A DNA stretch of 26,669 bases from Verrucomicrobiota bacterium. GTDB lineage: Bacteria; Verrucomicrobiota; Verrucomicrobiia; Opitutales; Opitutaceae. Under the pieces are notes generated by a model, which was given only the letters and a program-made list of their open reading frames with translations, was not told the origin of the DNA and made no database searches. Positions 22,437 through 26,669 of the stretch are shown here, one piece after another (position 1 is the stretch's first letter; each line of letters begins with the position of its first letter). The position numbers and the translations under genes are program-made. The stretch lies in contig JAEZDN010000137.1 in NCBI GenBank assembly GCA_023433275.1, positions 1 to 26,669 on the forward strand, given 5' to 3'.

Positions 22437-24140
22437 CTACGGCTTCTTCGCCGGGGCGGTTTCGAGCTCCGTCAGGAGCCTGGCGAATTCCAGCGACGCC
22501 GCGAGATTGCCCGCCGCGTCCGCAACCTTGCGCGCCTCGAGCAGCAACTCCCTTCGCGCCTCCGGCGTTGGCGCCGGGCTTTTCGCCAGGCTGCCATAAA
22601 CCTTCAGCGCGGTCGTCTCGGACCCTCCGCTGGCCAGAAGCCCGGCCGCCTCGCGCATCGACGGCCAGTCCCCCGCGCGCACGTCCTTCAGAAATCCGGC
22701 AAATTCCAGCACCCGCGCCGCGCCCGGCGCATCGGCCTCCGCCGCCAGCCACCGCGCCAATGTCAGCGCGGCCGCTAGCGAAGGCGTCTCGCGGAGCTCC
22801 GTCCGCAGAAGTCCAATCGCCTCCGCTTTCTGCCCCTTGCGCGCGAGCAGGTTCGCTTCCCGCATCACCGCATAGGGCGCCAGCGCCGCGGGCAGGTCCT
22901 TCGCTGCCGCTCGCTGGGCTTCCAACGACACCTTGAACGGACGATAAAGCGGGTCGCCAATTGCGACCGCCTGCCAGCTCAGCGCGGGCAGCGCATAATA
23001 CGCGGCGTCGCCGAAATTTCCGCCGAGACTGAGCGCGCGCAGCAGGAGGTTCGGCCGGTGGGTCAGCTGCAGGTACGGCTCGAACACATTGCCCACCGTT
23101 GCCGCCACGCCCCGGGCGACCAATGGACCGCACCATGCCGCTTGGTCCGACTGGAGCGTCTGCGCCGAGAAACTGTGGATGTGCATCGCAATCGCCCCCG
23201 GTGGAAATTGAAACCCTTCCCGCGCAAACGGTCCGTTCAGGTTGCCCGCATACCAGCCGAAATAGAGAGCCGGCGCATCGAACCGCGCGGCGGGCGAAAA
23301 GCTGCCGGCGCCCGGATGAGCATCACCGTCGAACCCCAGCGCCTCAAGCTGGCTCCGCGTGGACTCCAGCCACTTGTCACCATCGGTGTGCGGGCCCCCC
23401 AGGTCGACGTAGTACCGCCCGATCAGCCCCACGCGCTCGGCCTCGAGCGCGGAGGTCACCAATCGGCGGGCGCTTTCCCAACTTGGGCCGTCGATCCGGG
23501 CCACCTTGATGACCTGTGCGCCATCGAGCGTGGGCCGGCCATCCTGGGCGAACAGCGGGTTCGCGATCAGCGCCGCCGTTTCATAATTGCCCATCGCAAG
23601 CAGGCTGAGCTCCGCATCCACCGCCGCCTCATTCTTGTTGAACTGGTCGCCCATCTTCCGCGCCGACGGCGCCGGCAGCAACGTGGGATCGTTATAGATT
23701 CGCAGCGGCACGCCGCGACACACCACCAGGTACGAAATGGAATGTCCCGTGAGCGCCACCCGCCGGCGTCCGAACCGGTCGAGCAGGTCGCTGAACGTGC
23801 CCTCGATGCGGTCCCGCCGATGGAGCTCGTCCTGCAACGGCTGCCAGACCTGGTCGACGAACTGCCGCCAGGTGATGCTTTCGGTCTCGGGCAACGGCAG
23901 CGCGATGATGTTGGCCGCCGGCACGCCGCGACGTTCCGCATAAAAACGGGCGAGGGCCACGGACTCCGGCTGGCGCGCATTGGCCAGGATGATCAGCCGA
24001 TCCGACAAATCATCGGGCCTCGCGGTTTCTCCAGTCAATGGGGCCGGGACAAACACCAGCAACGCCAACAAGCCTATCGGAGCCTGTTTACAGGCGGCTC
24101 GAATAATCATCGCCTGCAAACAGGCTCCTACGAATTTCAT
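22437..24140 (-). CDS. TIGR03790 family secreted protein
   Basis: The ATG at 24140 overlaps the crcB stop as ATGA, giving a 567-residue protein. Residues 1-39 contain a hydrophobic stretch (GLLALLVFVPAPLTG), a signal peptide. The body matches the TIGR03790 family: LIILANARQPESVALARFYA, RRGVPAANIIALPLPETESI, TGHSISYLVVCRGVPLRIYND, GLIGRYYVDLGG, YFGWYAGNLNGPFA, MHIHSFSAQTLQ, and AAWCGPLVARGVAATVGNVF followed by EPYLQLTHRP. Function is unknown; the family occurs in Verrucomicrobia, Planctomycetes and Acidobacteria. The last 130 residues are helical and Ala-rich, like TPR repeats. A double-hairpin repeat (24079-24131) lies within codons 4-21, so the signal peptide's N-region is repeat-encoded. 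ATG 24110 is an alternative start within the repeat. Confidence 0.86.
   Translation of the reverse strand: MKFVGACLQAMIIRAACKQAPIGLLALLVFVPAPLTGETARPDDLSDRLIILANARQPESVALARFYAERRGVPAANIIALPLPETESITWRQFVDQVWQPLQDELHRRDRIEGTFSDLLDRFGRRRVALTGHSISYLVVCRGVPLRIYNDPTLLPAPSARKMGDQFNKNEAAVDAELSLLAMGNYETAALIANPLFAQDGRPTLDGAQVIKVARIDGPSWESARRLVTSALEAERVGLIGRYYVDLGGPHTDGDKWLESTRSQLEALGFDGDAHPGAGSFSPAARFDAPALYFGWYAGNLNGPFAREGFQFPPGAIAMHIHSFSAQTLQSDQAAWCGPLVARGVAATVGNVFEPYLQLTHRPNLLLRALSLGGNFGDAAYYALPALSWQAVAIGDPLYRPFKVSLEAQRAAAKDLPAALAPYAVMREANLLARKGQKAEAIGLLRTELRETPSLAAALTLARWLAAEADAPGAARVLEFAGFLKDVRAGDWPSMREAAGLLASGGSETTALKVYGSLAKSPAPTPEARRELLLEARKVADAAGNLAASLEFARLLTELETAPAKKP
24079..24131. repeat. GTAGG/CCTAC double-hairpin element (copy 4), inside a coding region
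   Basis: The arms GGAGCCTGTTTACAGGCG (24079-24096) and CGCCTGCAAACAGGCTCC (24111-24128) are reverse complements with one mismatch. Each folds internally as GCCTG-TTTA-CAGGC and GCCTG-CAAA-CAGGC. The right end reads GGCTCCTAC as in other copies; the left end is TATCGGAGCC. The 14-base centre is GCTCGAATAATCAT. It shares its arms with the copy at the sufC-sufB junction. It lies inside the N-terminal coding region of the TIGR03790 gene. Confidence 0.85.
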
Positions 24141-24514
24141 TTCCACGCTCTGCCCAAGTTAAAGCCCAGCCAGACCGCCAGCAGACACAGGAAAACCGAT
24201 AGCAGGACATTGGCAGCCGCCGCGCCCCACTCGCCCTTCTGCATTTGCTCCAGCGTTTGCCAGCTAAAGGTGGAAAACGTGGTGAAGCCGCCGCAAAATC
24301 CCACCGCGCCCAGGTTCACCAGGCGCGCCGAAGCGGGGCTGTCGGTGCCGCCGAACCGCACGAGGATCCAACCGATCAACAGCGACCCCGCCACGTTCAC
24401 GACCAAGGTCGCCCATGGGAAACGAGTGGGCAGCGCGAGTCCCACCGCGGCACGCCCCACCGCTCCGAGCGCTCCCCCCAGGGCAATCCATGCGAAGGCG
24501 GGGAGGTGACTCAT
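24137..24514 (-). CDS. crcB: CrcB/Fluc fluoride channel
   Basis: This 125-residue protein with four membrane helices exports fluoride as a dual-topology dimer. Landmarks are WIALGGALGAVGRAAVG, FPWATLVVNVAGSLLIGWIL, and LGAVGFCGGFTTFSTFSWQT, which holds the Phe/Thr/Ser residues of the fluoride pore. The ATG at 24514 is preferred to a TTG at 24520. The gene lies 24 bp after the S1/P1 nuclease stop and its own stop overlaps the next start as ATGA. There is no fluoride riboswitch that I can recognise ahead of it; the upstream DNA is nuclease coding sequence, so expression is probably from the operon promoter. Confidence 0.95.
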   Translation of the reverse strand: MSHLPAFAWIALGGALGAVGRAAVGLALPTRFPWATLVVNVAGSLLIGWILVRFGGTDSPASARLVNLGAVGFCGGFTTFSTFSWQTLEQMQKGEWGAAAANVLLSVFLCLLAVWLGFNLGRAWK

Positions 24515-24538
24515 CGGCAAGCGCGTGAAGGCGTCTGG

Positions 24539-25612
24539 TCAGGGATTCGCGCGAGGCTTGGCCGACGCGGCGCGGCGCGCCAGCTGGCCCCGCAGGTAAG
24601 TGTCGACCGGCGCCGATTGCCACGCGGTCGCCCACAGCGACGCGAGCATGCTTCCCCCGCGCAGGAGCTGTCCTTCAAAGAGCGCGCGCCCCTCGTCCGA
24701 GACCGGTCCGGGGAATTGCTGGTCCCGCACCAATTTCTCCTGCTCGTTGTTCAACTTCCCCTCCTTCTCCAGGCGGTAAAGCACTTCGACCTGGGCGTGC
24801 TGTTCAAGAAACCAATCCATCACCGCCACGAAGATCGGATCACGCCCGTCCGGCCGCGGGCCGAGCGGCTTCGGTGCGGCGGATTTTACCCGGGACTTGA
24901 GTCCGTCGTAATGGATGCCGGCCTTGTTCACGAAGCCGGAATCCGACCAGCTGTGCATGCCGCGCCACGTGGTGTAGCCCTCGGGGTTGGGGCCGGTCCA
25001 GCCGTTGTAATGCTCGGTCGTGTGCAACGGCTGCGCGCAATCCCCCACGTAATGTCCGAGAATGCCCATCGCATAGATGGCGTTTTCGCGGGCGTTGCGA
25101 ATTTCCTCGGGCGTCCCGCCCATTTCCTCGAAGGCCTTCAGGCAGGCAAACGCAGAACGCAGCTTGTGCGTCCACTCGGTGATGGCCCAAGGCGCAAACC
25201 CCGGCCATTGCCGTACCCCGTCCGTGTTCTTCGCCGGGTCGATCACCGGGAATCGGTCCGCGTGGGCCGCGCGGCCAGCGGCGAAGGCCTGCGCAAAGTC
25301 CAGCCGCAGCGAAGGCACCGTGCGGGCATCGAGTCCCGCCCAGTCCAGCTGCTCCACATCCAGGAAGTGATCGGTCCAGCTCGCGCCCGGCTGCCGGAGC
25401 CACGGATCGACATTGCGCCAGCGGTCGGGTTCACCCGCCAGGAACGCGATCCGCTCGGCGGCCTGGGCCTCATGCACGAACGCGGGAAAATCCTTGGGCA
25501 GCGAGGCCAGCCCCAGGCGGTTGACAATGCGGTGACCTTCGTAATCCCAGGCCTGCAGGGCGAGGGTCGGAAGGAAGACGAGGAGCAGGCGGAGGTGACG
25601 CATGGATTTCAT
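24539..25612 (-). CDS. S1/P1-family nuclease, secreted
   Basis: This 357-residue protein has a signal peptide ending FLPTLALQA. Cleavage there leaves Trp22 as the mature N-terminus, as required in this family, where the N-terminal Trp ligates zinc. The mature start WDYEGH places His at position 6, as in P1 nuclease (Trp1, His6). Other ligands follow in order: Asp in GEPDRWR, His in DHFLDV, HYVGD and QPLH (His, Asp, His), and MHSWSD (His, Asp). All nine residues of the trinuclear zinc site are therefore present. The enzyme should degrade single-stranded DNA/RNA or nucleotides outside the cytoplasm. The ATG at 25612 overlaps the amidase stop as ATGA, which fixes the start and implies translational coupling. 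Confidence 0.94.
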   Translation of the reverse strand: MKSMRHLRLLLVFLPTLALQAWDYEGHRIVNRLGLASLPKDFPAFVHEAQAAERIAFLAGEPDRWRNVDPWLRQPGASWTDHFLDVEQLDWAGLDARTVPSLRLDFAQAFAAGRAAHADRFPVIDPAKNTDGVRQWPGFAPWAITEWTHKLRSAFACLKAFEEMGGTPEEIRNARENAIYAMGILGHYVGDCAQPLHTTEHYNGWTGPNPEGYTTWRGMHSWSDSGFVNKAGIHYDGLKSRVKSAAPKPLGPRPDGRDPIFVAVMDWFLEQHAQVEVLYRLEKEGKLNNEQEKLVRDQQFPGPVSDEGRALFEGQLLRGGSMLASLWATAWQSAPVDTYLRGQLARRAASAKPRANP

Positions 25613-26669
25613 TTGTCGGAAGCCGAAGCCGGACGCAATGCCGCGAGTGCGCTGGCATAATCCTGCACGCCGTGCGCTATCGCCTCGGCAATCTCCTGGC
25701 GGAACGCTGGGGCGCCGACCCGCGCGGCCTCCGTGTCGTGGGATAGGTACGCGGCCTCGATCAAGGCGCCCGGACAATTCAACGTCCGGAGGACGGCATA
25801 CCGGTAACGCTTGTAGCCCCGGTCCGAGGTCTTGAGTTCGGTGACCACGCGGCGATGCAACTGGTAGCCCAGGAGCGCATTCGCGGCGTCGTGGCGATTG
25901 CCTGGATTCTGCTCCGCCCGCATCGCCTTGTTGGACTCGGGTTGCGTGGACGTCATGTACTGGGGCGTCAGGACGTAGGTTTCCGAACCCGTGACGCGCT
26001 GCGCGTTGGCGGGATCGACGGCGTTGAAATGAATGCTCAGGAACAGATCGGCGCCGGCCTTGTTGGCGAAATCCGCGCGCAACGGCAGGTCGATCACCGG
26101 GCTGTTCGAAAAGCGCGTGTCCTTTTCCCGTGTCATCAGCACGCGGTAGCCGCGCAACTCCAGGATCTTTCGCAGGCGCCACGCGACATCGAGGGTCATG
26201 TCCTTCTCGTTCAGCTTCAGCTTCGCATTCTGCATGCCCGGGTCCGTCCCACCATGGCCGGGATCGATCACGATCAGGCGGGGCGGAGCGGGCAGGTGCG
26301 CCACTAGGTCCTCGGGCCCGAGCAGCGGGGACAGCGTCTTGATGACGTCCAGCTTGCTGACCCAAAGCTCCTTCTTGTGCGGCAGGACGGGCGCGCCGAA
26401 AAAGATCCGCACGCCGTCGAGGTGGGCGTCGCGCTGGCTCGCCTCGAACTTGAGGCGCACCCCGCGCGCGTCGGAAAGCGTGCGCTCCAACCCCGGCCGG
26501 GTCCAATCGGCCTTGAGCCGATAGCGAGCGGCAATATCAGCCACGCTGACGTAATCCACCTCGCCCAGCCTGATGAATTTCCAGACGTGCGCGGGCCGCG
26601 TGGGCGCGGCGCGGACCGGCGCCGCCGACGCGGCAGCCTCTCCGGGCTGAGCCGCGGCCGCTTCCCCGG
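25609..26669 (-). CDS. N-acetylmuramoyl-L-alanine amidase (Amidase_3), 5' end outside window
   Basis: The catalytic domain shows LIVIDPGHGGTDPGMQNAKL with the first zinc His, NEKDMTLDVAWRL with the Glu ligand, LFLSIHFNAVDP with the second His, and PGALIEAAYLSHDTEA with the catalytic Glu. This zinc enzyme cleaves the amide bond between MurNAc and the peptide in the periplasm. N-terminal of it is a domain of about 100 residues (FIRLGEVDYVSVADIAARY, KELWVSKLDVIKTLSPLL) resembling copper-amine-oxidase-like wall-binding modules. The frame stays open to the window edge through an Ala/Pro-rich linker, and KFIRLGEVDYV continues across the GTG at 26559. That GTG is therefore probably internal, and the true start with signal peptide lies beyond 26669. 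It is first in a four-gene operon. Confidence 0.93.
   Translation of the reverse strand, partial: GEAAAAQPGEAAASAAPVRAAPTRPAHVWKFIRLGEVDYVSVADIAARYRLKADWTRPGLERTLSDARGVRLKFEASQRDAHLDGVRIFFGAPVLPHKKELWVSKLDVIKTLSPLLGPEDLVAHLPAPPRLIVIDPGHGGTDPGMQNAKLKLNEKDMTLDVAWRLRKILELRGYRVLMTREKDTRFSNSPVIDLPLRADFANKAGADLFLSIHFNAVDPANAQRVTGSETYVLTPQYMTSTQPESNKAMRAEQNPGNRHDAANALLGYQLHRRVVTELKTSDRGYKRYRYAVLRTLNCPGALIEAAYLSHDTEAARVGAPAFRQEIAEAIAHGVQDYASALAALRPASASDK

Noticed and set aside
1..26669. CRISPR array, tRNA, rRNA, integrase or transposase
   Set aside because: No regularly spaced direct repeats, no tRNA-like cloverleaf or rRNA segments, and no recognisable mobile-element protein were seen on either strand.

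Overview
The window is high-GC, gene-dense bacterial chromosome. The gene set, a set of dispersed small inverted repeats and the protein flavour (LemA/TPM trio, TIGR03790 protein, CxxC-less Fur protein beside suf, LpxR-type outer-membrane protein) fit a Gram-negative, didermic member of the Verrucomicrobiota, most likely Opitutaceae. This assignment is an inference from composition and gene content; no rRNA or tRNA gene is present to confirm it. I see no prophage, integrase, transposase or CRISPR array, so this is housekeeping chromosome seeded with short repeats.

Left part (1-9034). On the minus strand a SYLF lipid-binding protein, a previously unlisted 44-codon ORF with a CxxC motif, and a PilZ-domain protein form a compact cluster. 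Next to it lie fragments of an ADOP/MacB-type permease on both strands (a pseudogene scar). LemA and two TPM-domain proteins form a tight plus-strand operon that converges on ygiQ (radical SAM). trxB diverges from ygiQ and is followed by an M15 peptidase and an LpxR-like lipid A deacylase.

Centre (9339-15242). A Fur-family regulator sits behind a perfect 9-1-9 palindromic box of PerR/Fur type and is followed by sufC, sufB, sufD and sufT, a complete Fe-S assembly operon. Each junction from perR-like to sufT holds repetitive DNA, and each is of a different family: a 7-bp-period tract, a double-hairpin element, a CTCTGTG inverted repeat, and a CTGATCG heptad inverted repeat. A SanA/DUF218 protein follows.

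Right-centre (15285-22354). A secreted orphan protein lies divergent from a two-gene sugar-acid module: a KdaD-type 2-keto-3-deoxy-pentonate dehydratase and a YjhG-type D-xylonate dehydratase. These two would convert D-xylonate to 2-oxoglutarate semialdehyde (Weimberg-type route). A 32-bp-arm heptad hairpin ends three bases before the yjhG start codon. A TPMT-like methyltransferase, adenine deaminase (minus) and a divergent ClpP paralogue with an acidic N-terminus follow. A clear intrinsic terminator closes clpP.

Right end (22437-26669), minus strand: N-acetylmuramoyl-L-alanine amidase (5' end beyond the window), S1/P1 nuclease, CrcB fluoride channel and a TIGR03790 secreted protein. They are coupled by ATGA overlaps or a 24-bp gap, so they are probably one operon. 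A copy of the double-hairpin repeat lies inside the N-terminal coding region of the TIGR03790 gene.

The most unusual signals are the repeat families and their placement (suf junctions, yjhG leader, inside a signal-peptide region), the CxxC-less Fur protein with its box, the permease scar, and a recurrent pyrimidine-rich leader in place of Shine-Dalgarno sequences.
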